From contig NZ_SMLG01000009.1 of NCBI RefSeq assembly GCF_004349195.1, positions 88,167-152,166 on the forward strand: a stretch of 64,000 nt of DNA. The letters run 5' to 3'. Shown here one piece after another: positions 25,408-33,935 of this stretch. Both the position numbers and the translations under genes were made by a program. The number at the start of each line of letters is the position of its first letter. Position 1 is the stretch's first letter. Source of the DNA: Flavobacterium rhamnosiphilum. Its GTDB lineage: Bacteria; Bacteroidota; Bacteroidia; Flavobacteriales; Flavobacteriaceae. Under the pieces are notes generated by a model that saw only the letters and a list, made by a program, of their open reading frames with translations, was not told where the DNA came from and made no database searches.

Positions 25408-25962
25408 ATGAAAAAAATTTTGCTACTAGCTGTTGTTACAGTTTTAGGATTTACAAATGTTAATGCCCAAAAAATTAAATTTGGCGCCAAAGGAGGTTTA
25501 AACTTTGCATCTATCAGCGGAGATAATACAAAAGCTATTGATGTCGTAACATCATTTAATTTTGGTGTTTTATCAGAAATTCCAGTTTCCGATAAATTTT
25601 CTTTTCAACCTGAATTAATGTATTCTGGTCAGGGATATAGTTTCAATAATAATACAATCGCCTTAAGTTATCTGAACATTCCTTTAATGGGAAAATATTA
25701 TTTAACAAAAGGATTGAGTGTTGAAGCCGGACCGCAAATAGGTTTTTTACTTGCTGCTAAAAATGAAAAGACAGATGTAAAAGATTCGTTTAATACTTTT
25801 GATTTTGGTGCTAATTTTGGCTTAGGCTATAAACTTGACAACGGACTTAATTTTGGCGCAAGATATAATCTGGGATTAACTGATATTAATAATTTAGAGG
25901 GTTCTTCCAGTAAAAATAAAAACGGAGTATTTCAAGTATCTGTTGGTTATTTCTTTTTCTAA
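25408..25962 (+). CDS. Porin family / PorT-like outer membrane beta-barrel protein
   Basis: A 184-residue protein with a signal peptide ending in NVNAQ (residue about 21). Repeated amphipathic strands follow (FGAKGGLNFASISGD, FGVLSEIPVSDKFSFQPELM, LSVEAGPQIGFLLAA), and the C-terminus is aromatic (VGYFFF). This matches the small outer-membrane beta-barrel family PF13568. The substrate is unknown. It lies downstream of the AraC-type regulator on the same strand. Confidence 0.85.
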   Translation: MKKILLLAVVTVLGFTNVNAQKIKFGAKGGLNFASISGDNTKAIDVVTSFNFGVLSEIPVSDKFSFQPELMYSGQGYSFNNNTIALSYLNIPLMGKYYLTKGLSVEAGPQIGFLLAAKNEKTDVKDSFNTFDFGANFGLGYKLDNGLNFGARYNLGLTDINNLEGSSSKNKNGVFQVSVGYFFF

Positions 25963-26032
25963 AACTTAATAATTTTGCCCTTTCGATATCTTTAAATCAT
26001 CCACAAAACGATTCGAGAACTGTCCCGTTAAG

Positions 26033-26074
26033 GCTACTAAGAAAAAGCTTCAGAGAAATCTGGAGCTTTTTTAT
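26033..26074 (+). repeat. Terminator-like repeat, copy 2
   Basis: GCTACTAA-GAAAAAGCTTCAGA, GAAA, TCTGGAGCTTTTTTATT, nearly identical to 23652-23690. It probably terminates the porin-like gene, 71 bp after its stop. The sequence before it (ATTCGAGAACTGTCCCG) faintly resembles a tRNA T-arm, but no cloverleaf forms. Confidence 0.6.
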
Positions 26075-26108
26075 TTATTATATTTAAACAAGATTGATTT
26101 TAAATAAA

Positions 26109-26137
26109 AAAACCTGTGAAGCAAGCTTCACAGGTTT
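26109..26137 (-). terminator. Terminator of the LRR gene
   Basis: A 13-bp perfect stem AAACCTGTGAAGC/GCTTCACAGGTTT with a 2-base spacer. A T-run follows on the minus strand, about 90 bp after the LRR stop codon. Confidence 0.65.
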
Positions 26138-26227
26138 AAACTACTAAATTCATTAAAACTAACGTATTAAAATCTACTAACCAATAACATAAAAGAGCGT
26201 CAGTACAAACTCTTTTTTATTTCACAA

Positions 26228-27082
26228 CTAATCTTCAGAAACAATCGCTGTATTTTTACCCGTATTTACTTCTAATAAAACCGCTACACCTTTATCATTT
26301 ATCATTGTCATATTCAACGTATCCAAAATCGCTAAATTTTTAGATATTAATCCATTAAACATATTATAAGAAATATTCATTTCTTTCAATTTATTTAATT
26401 TCTCAAGCTCAAAAGGCACTTGACCATTCATTTTATTGTCGAATAAACTAAGATTCTCAAGTGATGCCATATTTGCCACTTCACGACTTAACCCTCCCGA
26501 AAGTTTATTACTGTTTAAAAGTAATGTTTTTAACGTTTTTATATCATATAAAGAACTTGGTATTTGCCCTACTATTTCATTATTGAATAAAGACAGAATT
26601 TCTAATTGATTCAAAGCGCCTATTTGCATTGGCAATTCTCCTGAAATCAAATTCATATACAATTCTAAATTTTTCAAATTAGCCATTTCACAAATAGAAG
26701 AAGGAATCGTTCCTGAAATTTTATTGAAAGAAAGATCCAATACTTTCATTTCTTTTAATTTTCCGATAGAAGAAGGAATCGCTCCTGATATTTGGTTTTT
26801 GTGTAAATCCAATTCCTGCAGACTTACTAAGTTTAAAATTTCTTCTGGAATTTCACCAACCAGATTATTATCTTCTAAAGTAATAGAAATTACCTTACCG
26901 TCTTGTAACTTAACACCGTGCCAGGTAGAAATTGGCGATGCTAAATCCCATTTTACTGTCCACTGATTTCCATTTGTAGATTGATATAATTTCACCAAAG
27001 CATCTTTCTCTGACTGAGAGACATCTGCCAACATTGAAATTGAGAACAAAAGGGTTAAAAATAGAGTAGTTATATTTTTCAT
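26228..27082 (-). CDS. Secreted leucine-rich-repeat protein
   Basis: 284 residues with a signal peptide (about 1-19, ending MLADV). A short N-terminal cap (DALVKLYQSTNGNQWTVKWD and STWHGVKLQDGKV) precedes about seven LRRs of 24 residues. These are of the plant-receptor type LxxLxxLxLxxNxxxGxIPxx (for example LQELDLHKNQISGAIPSSIG). No T9SS sorting domain or membrane anchor follows; the last 35 residues form a small different C-terminus. It is probably exported and protein-binding, with ligand unknown. It is a single gene with its own terminator. Confidence 0.85.
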   Translation of the reverse strand: MKNITTLFLTLLFSISMLADVSQSEKDALVKLYQSTNGNQWTVKWDLASPISTWHGVKLQDGKVISITLEDNNLVGEIPEEILNLVSLQELDLHKNQISGAIPSSIGKLKEMKVLDLSFNKISGTIPSSICEMANLKNLELYMNLISGELPMQIGALNQLEILSLFNNEIVGQIPSSLYDIKTLKTLLLNSNKLSGGLSREVANMASLENLSLFDNKMNGQVPFELEKLNKLKEMNISYNMFNGLISKNLAILDTLNMTMINDKGVAVLLEVNTGKNTAIVSED

Positions 27083-27559
27083 AACGTTTTGGATTTATTT
27101 TTTACACACCTAAATTTACACACATTGTAGTCAATCAGCAAATAAAATCGACAAAATACACTGTTTTATAATTTTTATAGCGTTATATCTTACAAAGATA
27201 TGTGATTTTATATTAAATAAACCCGTTCAATGTAATTAGTTTCTAAATACAATTTCACCCTTTCGAGTGATTTTCGTCAGATCCCGAAGCTTCGGAAGTA
27301 TCAATGACAAAAAAATGCAGAACTAAAAATGGTTCTCGATACATTTTTTGTTGCATTTTACTCCACAAAAAAAAACTTCCAATGACATTTTTCACTATGT
27401 GGGACTTCGACTGCGCTCAGCCTGACAGCTTGAATATCATTTTATAAAGCATTTTTTGTAAAAAAAATTTTACCTCGAACTGACGTTTTTAATAATTACC
27501 CCCAACAGGTTACATAATAATTTATTAAATTTGATTTACTAATCACTAAACCCAATTTT
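27083..27559. other. Intergenic region with dispersed-repeat fragments
   Basis: No gene. The perfect 12-bp palindrome CCGAAGCTTCGG lies at 27285-27296. At 27401-27427 the sequence GGGACTTCGACTGCGCTCAG plus CCTGACA matches the short dispersed element often seen between genes in Flavobacterium genomes. A TAAATTTG -7-like box at 27526-27533 lies before the DUF1761 gene without a clear -33. Confidence 0.5.
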
Positions 27560-28042
27560 ATGGAAATCAATTTTCTAGCACTTTTTGTTGCTGCTTTGTC
27601 TACACTTGTAGTAGGATTTGTTTGGTACAATCCAAAAGTTTTTGGAACAATTTGGATGAAAGAATCCGGCATGACTGAAGAAAAAATGAAAGGAGGAAAT
27701 ATGCTCTTGACATTTGGAATATCATTACTGTATGCTTTTTTCATAAGCTTTGTACTTCAAATGATAACAATACATCAATTTGGTGCATTAGGAATGGTGG
27801 GAGGAGATCCAAGTATCGCCAAACCTTCCTACGAAGCTTTTATGGCAGATTATGGATCGGCATTTAGAACTTTTAAGCACGGAGCTTTACATGGCTTTCT
27901 GACTGGACTATTTTTGGTATTACCAGTTATAGGAACTAATGCGTTATACGAAAAAAGAAGCTTCAAATACACGCTCGTTACCGGTGGTTTTTGGATAGTA
28001 TGCTTTATGATTATGGGAGGCATTATTTGCGCTTGGAAATAA
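27560..28042 (+). CDS. DUF1761 domain-containing membrane protein
   Basis: A 160-residue protein with four predicted membrane helices (about 3-22, 53-75, 103-128, 138-158). WYNPKVFGTIWMKESGMTEEK is the DUF1761 signature. It is an inner-membrane family of unknown function. Length is normal. It is convergent with the pterin dehydratase across a strong bidirectional terminator. Confidence 0.88.
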   Translation: MEINFLALFVAALSTLVVGFVWYNPKVFGTIWMKESGMTEEKMKGGNMLLTFGISLLYAFFISFVLQMITIHQFGALGMVGGDPSIAKPSYEAFMADYGSAFRTFKHGALHGFLTGLFLVLPVIGTNALYEKRSFKYTLVTGGFWIVCFMIMGGIICAWK

Positions 28043-28056
28043 TTACAAAAAATATC

Positions 28057-28100
28057 AAAATAAATTTCGTCTTCGAATACTACAAGACGAAATTTATTTT
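28057..28100. terminator. Bidirectional terminator, DUF1761 / pterin dehydratase
   Basis: A 17-bp stem (AAAATAAATTTCGTCTT and its complement) encloses a 10-base loop, with T-rich flanks on both strands. It lies between convergent stop codons. Confidence 0.75.
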
Positions 28101-28378
28101 TATTTAATTTGCTCAATGGCTTTGGCTAAATCTATATCTTTATCAGTAACACCATTTGCATCATGTGTAGTCAGCCTGATTGTCACTTTATTATACACAT
28201 TGAATAATTCCGGATGGTGATTTCTTTTCTCAGCCATCACTCCTACTTGTACTATAAAACCTAATGCTTGAGTGAAATCTGAAAAGACAAACTTTTTCTC
28301 TATTCCATTATTAGCAAATTGCCAGTCTTTAAGCGCTTTTAACTCTGATTGAATTGTCTCTGCTGAATAGGTTTTCAT
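28100..28378 (-). CDS. 4a-hydroxytetrahydrobiopterin dehydratase
   Basis: A 92-residue protein of the PCD/DCoH family. It carries the motif around [20 protein letters not shown], with the catalytic His pair, and the C-terminal [13 protein letters not shown]. The enzyme dehydrates 4a-hydroxytetrahydrobiopterin to recycle the cofactor of aromatic amino-acid hydroxylases. Length is normal. It is a stand-alone gene; no hydroxylase gene is visible nearby. Confidence 0.92.
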   Translation of the reverse strand: MKTYSAETIQSELKALKDWQFANNGIEKKFVFSDFTQALGFIVQVGVMAEKRNHHPELFNVYNKVTIRLTTHDANGVTDKDIDLAKAIEQIK

Positions 28379-28474
28379 AATTTATTTTTTAATTTATATA
28401 AAGTTAGTTAATTTCGAGACATTGAGAAATACTTTAACTTTATTAACTAATTTTGAAAAAAATTACCATTCCAT

Positions 28475-29623
28475 TTGAATATACCTTATTCTTTTAAAAT
28501 TTACAGCTCCATAGCTGAACTTCCCAAAAACTGGGATGATTTAGCTGTTTCAACCATTTTTTTATCCAAAAAATACCTGGAGATTTTAGAGAAATCATCT
28601 CCAGAGAACATGATGTGTCATTTTATTGGACTATTCGAAAATGAAACTTTAATAGGCATTGCACTTTCTCAATTTTTAGATTTAAACCAACTGGAGTCTT
28701 TTGGAGATCGGGATAAATGCATTAAAACCACTGTTCGAAATTTAGTTTTCAGAAATTTAGGTTCTCATGTCCTTGTAATTGGAAACAATATGCTGACCGG
28801 GCAAAATTCTTTTGCATTATCGGAATCTATTGATAAAAAGAAAGCGTTGCAAACCTTGAAATCAGCAACAATAGCGTTGAAAAAAATGTTTCAGTCTAAA
28901 GGAAAAAAAATTCACATTACCACCTATAAAGATTTCCACAAAGAAGACATTACGAGCTTTGCCATTCCGGAATTTAAAAATGATTATCAGTTTTCGACAC
29001 AGCCTAATATGGTTTTTCACATTAATGAAAACTGGAAATCAGAACAAGATTACATCGACTCTCTTTCAAAAAAATACAGAGATCAGCATAAAAGAGCCCG
29101 AAAAAAAGCAGCAGTTATTGAGAAAAGAAAAATGCATTTGGAAGACATTATAGCTTTAGAAGATACTATTTATGATTTGTATTTTCATGTAGCCAAAAAT
29201 GCCCCTTTCAATACTTTTTTCCTGCCTAAAAACCACTTCAGGATTTTTAAAGAAATCTTTAAAGACAAATTTCTTTTTTATGGTTATTTTATTGATGAAA
29301 AATTAATTGGATTTAATACTTTAATAAAAAATGGTTCCATAATGGACACTTATTTCCTGGGGTATGACGAAAGTATTCAACGCGAAAAAATGTTGTATTT
29401 GAACATGCTCTATGATATGATAGCGTATTCTATTAATAAAGGCTTTAAGGAAATTGTGTTTGCTAGAACAGCATTGGAAATCAAAAGTTCTGTTGGCGCA
29501 AAACCTGTAAAAATGTACGGTTTTATAGCACACAGCAACCCGATAGTCAACTCATACATGCCAAAAATATTTAGATATCTGGAGCCTGAAACCAATTGGC
29601 AGGAGCGAAACCCTTTTAAATAA
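28475..29623 (+). CDS. GNAT/FemAB-like acyltransferase, unknown substrate
   Basis: 382 residues, no signal peptide. The second half (YIDSLSKKYRDQHKRARKKA, then FYGYFIDEKLIGFNTLIKNG and MDTYFLGYD) has the fold signature of GNAT/FemAB-type acyltransferases of the peptidogalycan group. The start is TTG at 28475: an in-frame stop lies 21 bases upstream and the next ATG is too far inside. Its 3' end overlaps the convergent lipid-kinase gene by 8 bases. The biological role is unknown; acyl transfer to a lipid or sugar would fit the family. Confidence 0.75.
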   Translation: MNIPYSFKIYSSIAELPKNWDDLAVSTIFLSKKYLEILEKSSPENMMCHFIGLFENETLIGIALSQFLDLNQLESFGDRDKCIKTTVRNLVFRNLGSHVLVIGNNMLTGQNSFALSESIDKKKALQTLKSATIALKKMFQSKGKKIHITTYKDFHKEDITSFAIPEFKNDYQFSTQPNMVFHINENWKSEQDYIDSLSKKYRDQHKRARKKAAVIEKRKMHLEDIIALEDTIYDLYFHVAKNAPFNTFFLPKNHFRIFKEIFKDKFLFYGYFIDEKLIGFNTLIKNGSIMDTYFLGYDESIQREKMLYLNMLYDMIAYSINKGFKEIVFARTALEIKSSVGAKPVKMYGFIAHSNPIVNSYMPKIFRYLEPETNWQERNPFK

Positions 29624-30506
29624 CTTCACCATTTAAATTTGGAACAGCCACTTTCATTTGTTTGGGTAAAATTTCAATATTCAGTTTTGTTTCGGCACCG
29701 CAATATTCCCCATCGATTTGAAAACTAACTGGGACATTTGTCCTAACAATTGCTTTATCCGTAGAAATTATGACTACATCGTCGGAATCTATCGGCATAT
29801 TACCAGAAATAATTTTCCCCAGCACCAGCAGATCCAAATTTTTCAAAATAACTAATTCAAACTTTCCATCGTCCATAATACCATTGGGATTAATAGAAAC
29901 TCCTGTGCCGTATTTTTGAGAGTTCGCAATTACAATCATTCTTGCCGTACATTCAATCGTTTCAAAATCGCCTGTAATTGTTGCTGTGAAAGGATCATCT
30001 AAATCAATTAAAGTACTGAAAGTTTGTAAAAAATAGCCCCATTTTCCTCGAATACTACTACTTTCATAGTTCTTAATCATTTCCGCATTTACGCCCAAGT
30101 CACTTAAATGAATGCTTTTTTTCCCATTGATAGAAATCATGTCTATTTCCATATAATCATTATGAAAAGCGATTTCTAAATTCTCTTCGGTTGTGGATGG
30201 CAAATTTAAATCTACCGCTAAACCATTGGCGGAGCCAGCCGGTAGAATCCCAATAATAACATCGTGGTTTTCCATCGCTTCAGCAACCATTTTTATAGTT
30301 CCATCACCTCCCGCCACAACAATTCGTCCTGGATTATAGGTTTTATAGAGTACTTTTATATTCTCAATATCTGATACACCCGAAGTATTATAAATCACAA
30401 GATTCAAATTCTCTTTTCCGGCAAAAATTGTCGCTGCATCAACCAAATCTGATTTGTCAATATTTCCAGAGACAGGATTTACAACCAGCATAATATTTTT
30501 TTTCAA
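29616..30506 (-). CDS. Diacylglycerol/lipid kinase family protein
   Basis: A 296-residue protein with the diacylglycerol-kinase catalytic fold. VVNPVSGN is at the N-terminus and the nucleotide-binding VVAGGDGTIKMVAEAM at about 63-78. The GILPAGSANGLAVDL loop follows, and a C-terminal FQIDGE(Y)-type strand lies near residue 258. It phosphorylates a lipid (diacylglycerol, sphingoid base or similar) at the inner membrane. It is divergent from an App1-type phosphatase that could reverse a related reaction. Confidence 0.9.
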   Translation of the reverse strand: MKKNIMLVVNPVSGNIDKSDLVDAATIFAGKENLNLVIYNTSGVSDIENIKVLYKTYNPGRIVVAGGDGTIKMVAEAMENHDVIIGILPAGSANGLAVDLNLPSTTEENLEIAFHNDYMEIDMISINGKKSIHLSDLGVNAEMIKNYESSSIRGKWGYFLQTFSTLIDLDDPFTATITGDFETIECTARMIVIANSQKYGTGVSINPNGIMDDGKFELVILKNLDLLVLGKIISGNMPIDSDDVVIISTDKAIVRTNVPVSFQIDGEYCGAETKLNIEILPKQMKVAVPNLNGEVI

Positions 30507-30570
30507 ACTTTTTCTTCTTTTATTGACTAAAAATAATTAAATTCAACTGCAATCAAAAGTACTACAATAA

Positions 30571-31539
30571 ATGAAACCAATTTTAAAATTATATCGTGGC
30601 TATGCTAATGAACAGGAATTAATTGTGATGGGACATGTTTTTAAACCAACAACAATTAAAGAGTATAATTTTCAGAAAAAAAATCTGAAAAATGCTACTT
30701 CTGTAATTAAAATGTTTCAAATAAAAACACAGGCAAACGCCGATGTATACTTAGAACATAACAATGCCAAAATTCATACCAAAACGTTAATCGACGGTTA
30801 TTTTAAATTTTGTGTGCCATTAGACCAAAACACTAATTATGGCTGGATTGATTATGAAGTAAGTATTGTTTACAAAAATGAGTCCATAACAACACGAGAC
30901 AGTTACATTCGACCACACAAAGGAAATTTAGGAATCATATCTGATATTGACGACACTTTTTTAGTTTCTCACACGTTGAATCCTTTGAAAAAATTATATG
31001 TTTTATTATTTAAAAACGTAAACAAGAGAAAAATCTATGAAGATGTTGTGACGCATTATCAGGCTTTAAGTACAGCAGGAAGGGAAAATAAAGAGGAATT
31101 CAATGCTTTTTTCTATGTTTCCAGCAGTGAGTGGAATCTGTATCGTTTTATCACAAAATTCACCGAAATTCATCAGCTCCCAAGAGCAGTTTTACTATTG
31201 AAGGATATTAAAACGAGTCTCACAGATTTTTTCTTGACCGGCAGAGGCAATCACAATCATAAGTTTGACAAAATAAAACACATTTTAGAATTTTACCCAA
31301 ACTTAGAATATGTGCTTCTTGGTGATGATTCACAACACGATCCATTTTTATACGAGGCCATTTGTAAAATTTTTCCAGTTACGGTAAAAGCGGTATACAT
31401 TAGGCAAACTGGTGAATCTAAAAAGGAGAAAGTAATCGCAATTTTAAAAAATCTAGAAACCCTAAAAGTTTCTGTTTGTTACTTCAAAAATAGCAGCGAA
31501 GCCATTGCGCACTCAAAATCAATTGGAATCATTGTATAA
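30571..31539 (+). CDS. App1-type phosphatidate phosphatase family protein
   Basis: A 322-residue protein of the DUF2183/App1 family. The N-terminal beta-rich region is followed by the HAD-like catalytic motif IISDIDDTFLVS (about 127-138) with the DxDxT/S nucleophile. Later parts include FFYVSSSEWNLYRFI, the Lys in LLKDIK and a LLGDDSQHDP Asp motif. Known members dephosphorylate phosphatidic acid. It is divergent from the lipid kinase with 64 bp between starts, so the two are probably co-regulated. Confidence 0.88.
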   Translation: MKPILKLYRGYANEQELIVMGHVFKPTTIKEYNFQKKNLKNATSVIKMFQIKTQANADVYLEHNNAKIHTKTLIDGYFKFCVPLDQNTNYGWIDYEVSIVYKNESITTRDSYIRPHKGNLGIISDIDDTFLVSHTLNPLKKLYVLLFKNVNKRKIYEDVVTHYQALSTAGRENKEEFNAFFYVSSSEWNLYRFITKFTEIHQLPRAVLLLKDIKTSLTDFFLTGRGNHNHKFDKIKHILEFYPNLEYVLLGDDSQHDPFLYEAICKIFPVTVKAVYIRQTGESKKEKVIAILKNLETLKVSVCYFKNSSEAIAHSKSIGIIV

Positions 31540-31544
31540 AAAAA

Positions 31545-31563
31545 GAGTTCCAAATGGAACTCT
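31545..31563. terminator. Bidirectional terminator, App1 / ABC-F
   Basis: The stem GAGTTCC/GGAACTC with an AAAT-like loop has A-run and T-run flanks, lying between convergent stop codons. Confidence 0.75.
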
Positions 31564-31568
31564 CGTTT

Positions 31569-33476
31569 TTATAAATTATCTATTTCTTCCTGAACTATTT
31601 CCCAATCTGAGAGAAGTTTGTCCAGTTCTGCTTTTTTCTTGTTGTATGCCGTGAAAAACTTAGCATCTTCAATGTGTTTGTCATAATTAGAAGCGAGCAT
31701 TTTATCATCTTGCTGAATGTCCTTTTCTAATTGCTTAATTTGACTCTCCACTTTGCTCAACTTATTCTGTAATGCTTTCCCTTTTTTCTGATCTTCATAA
31801 GAAGCTTTGTTGCTTTCTTTAGGTGCAGCCGCTTTCTGGGCATCTTTTTTCTCGACTTCCCGCATATTTTCCATATTGCGTTGCTCCAAGAAATAATTGA
31901 TATCCCCTAAATATTCTTTTATTTTTTGGTCTTTGAATTCGTAAACCAAATTTGACATGCCTTGCAAGAAATCCCTATCGTGAGAAACCAGCAATAGAGT
32001 TCCACCAAATTTTTGAAGTGCGGCTTTCAAAACATTCTTAGATTTAATATCCAAGTGATTCGTAGGCTCATCCATCAACAAAACATTAATGGGTTGCAAC
32101 AATAATTTACACAACGCCAAACGGTTTCTTTCGCCTCCAGAAAGGACTTTTACCTTTTTTTCTACATCATCACCACGAAACAAGAAAGAACCCAGCATAT
32201 CGCGTACTTTCATTCGGTTCGTATCTGCAGCGGCATCTTCCATGGTTTGCAACAAAGTGATTTCGCCATCCAGATATTCAGCCTGATTTTGCGCAAAATA
32301 ACCCAGCTGTACATTATGTCCTAACTTGATATTTCCTTTATATTCGAATTCATCAACTATAGCTTTAATAAAAGTTGACTTTCCTTGACCGTTTTGTCCA
32401 ACAAAAGCAATTTTACTTCCGCGCTCCACCAACAGATTGATATCTTTCAAAATCGTTTTATCACCGTAGCTTTTAGTTACGTTTTCGGCTTCAATTACGA
32501 CTCTCCCCGGTTCTTTTGAAACTGGAAAAGTAATGTTCATCACCGAGTTGTCATCTTCATCGACTTCGATACGTTCTACTTTATCTAACTTTTTAATTAA
32601 TGACTGTGCCATCGATGCTTTGGAAGCTTTGGCACGGAATTTTTCGATTAATTTTTCGGTTTCTTCAATTTTTTTGGCTTGGTTTTTTTGCGTTGCCAAT
32701 TGCTTTTCACGAATTTCATGACGCAATTCTAAATATTGAGAATAGGGTTTATTGAAATCATACGCTTTACCAAGGGAAATTTCGATAGTTCTATTGGTAA
32801 CGTTATCCAAAAACATTTTATCGTGTGAAACAATCACCACAACTCCAGGATAATTACGAAGGAAACTTTCTAACCAAATGATACTTTCTATATCCAAGTG
32901 ATTCGTAGGCTCATCCAGTAACAAAACATCATTGGCCTGTAATAATAATTTGGCTAATTCGATACGCATTCTCCATCCACCAGAAAAAGTTTCGGTTTGA
33001 TTATCGAATACGTCTCTTTTAAATCCTAAACCAAGTAAAATTTTCTCTGTATCACCCACATAATTATAACCACCCAATAATTCAAAACGGTGCGTATAAT
33101 CAGACAAGTCTTCAATAATTTGGCTGTATTCATCACTTTCATAATCAGTTCTTGTAACTAACAAGTGATTGATTTCTTCGAGCTTTTTCTCAACAATTTT
33201 AATCTCAGTAAAAGCTTCATACGCTTCTTCAAGAACTGTTCTTCCTTGTTCAAAATCGATATCCTGACGCAAGAATCCCATGCGAAGATCTTTCTCTTGA
33301 GAAATAACACCTGAATCAGGAGCAAAATCTTTTGCCAACATTTTAAGCATGGTCGATTTTCCCGCTCCGTTCTTCCCAACAAGACCCACACGGTCTCCGG
33401 CACCCAATCGAAAGGTAACTTCTTCAAATAAATAAGTACCACCAAACGAAACGGATAAATTGTGTATATTAAGCAT
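31569..33476 (-). CDS. ABC-F family ATP-binding cassette protein
   Basis: 635 residues with two ABC domains and no membrane segment. Walker A motifs are GKNGAGKST (about 35) and GQNGQGKST (about 357). Signatures are FSGGWRMRIEL and LSGGERNRLAL, and each Walker B is followed by DEPTNHLD. The inter-domain linker and the charged coiled-coil C-terminus (KALQNKLSKVESQIKQLEKD) resemble the Uup/YheS type. ABC-F proteins act on the ribosome, relieving stalled states. Domain order and length are complete. Confidence 0.93.
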   Translation of the reverse strand: MLNIHNLSVSFGGTYLFEEVTFRLGAGDRVGLVGKNGAGKSTMLKMLAKDFAPDSGVISQEKDLRMGFLRQDIDFEQGRTVLEEAYEAFTEIKIVEKKLEEINHLLVTRTDYESDEYSQIIEDLSDYTHRFELLGGYNYVGDTEKILLGLGFKRDVFDNQTETFSGGWRMRIELAKLLLQANDVLLLDEPTNHLDIESIIWLESFLRNYPGVVVIVSHDKMFLDNVTNRTIEISLGKAYDFNKPYSQYLELRHEIREKQLATQKNQAKKIEETEKLIEKFRAKASKASMAQSLIKKLDKVERIEVDEDDNSVMNITFPVSKEPGRVVIEAENVTKSYGDKTILKDINLLVERGSKIAFVGQNGQGKSTFIKAIVDEFEYKGNIKLGHNVQLGYFAQNQAEYLDGEITLLQTMEDAAADTNRMKVRDMLGSFLFRGDDVEKKVKVLSGGERNRLALCKLLLQPINVLLMDEPTNHLDIKSKNVLKAALQKFGGTLLLVSHDRDFLQGMSNLVYEFKDQKIKEYLGDINYFLEQRNMENMREVEKKDAQKAAAPKESNKASYEDQKKGKALQNKLSKVESQIKQLEKDIQQDDKMLASNYDKHIEDAKFFTAYNKKKAELDKLLSDWEIVQEEIDNL

Positions 33477-33506
33477 GTATTGTTATTTTATTCCTTTTCG
33501 AATGCG

Positions 33507-33514
33507 TAAATTTG
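33507..33514 (+). promoter_or_regulatory. Candidate -7 box for the DUF983 gene
   Basis: TAAATTTG fits TAnnTTTG. A TTG at 33480-33482 is 24 bp upstream, at the edge of the usual spacing. Its position supports the ATG at 33550 rather than an earlier start inside the ABC-F 5' end. Confidence 0.5.
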
Positions 33515-33549
33515 TAACTCTAAGAAAGGAAAAATTAAATTTTTTGCAA

Positions 33550-33933
33550 ATGTTAAAAAAAGGATCCAAATTATATAGCATTTTAACAGGAACTTGTCCT
33601 AAATGTCAGAATGAGAGTATGTATTTGGATAAAAATCCGTTACATTTCAATAAAATCTTGAAAATGCATGAAAATTGCAGCCATTGTGGTTTAAGATATC
33701 AAATTGAACCTTCCTTTTTTTATGGCGCAATGTATGTCAGTTACGGATTGAATGTTGCTGTTGGAATTACAGCCTTTATTATCTCTTTTGTACTATTTGG
33801 TTCCAGCCTTAAAGTGGCATTTATTGCTATAATTGCATCACTTATTGTCTTATTCCCATTTATCTTGCGATGGTCCAGAAACATATATATCAATATGTTT
33901 GTTTCGTATGATCCAAAAACGAAACAAAAATAA
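33550..33933 (+). CDS. DUF983 domain-containing membrane protein
   Basis: 127 residues from ATG 33550. A zinc-ribbon-like N-terminus (GTCPKCQNES and ENCSHCGLRY, two CxxC pairs) is followed by two membrane helices (SYGLNVAVGITAFIISFVLF and the next). This is the usual DUF983 layout; function unknown. A longer frame begins at 33460, but it would overlap the divergent ABC-F gene and adds an unconserved-looking N-terminus. Confidence 0.85.
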   Translation: MLKKGSKLYSILTGTCPKCQNESMYLDKNPLHFNKILKMHENCSHCGLRYQIEPSFFYGAMYVSYGLNVAVGITAFIISFVLFGSSLKVAFIAIIASLIVLFPFILRWSRNIYINMFVSYDPKTKQK

Positions 33934-33935
33934 TA

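Noticed and set aside
26010..26040. Possible tRNA remnant (ATTCGAGAACTGTCCCG...CTACTA)
   Set aside because: It has a T-loop-like TTCGAGA and a tRNA-like end, but the T stem does not pair and no anticodon or D arm exists upstream. Kept only as a remark on the repeat.
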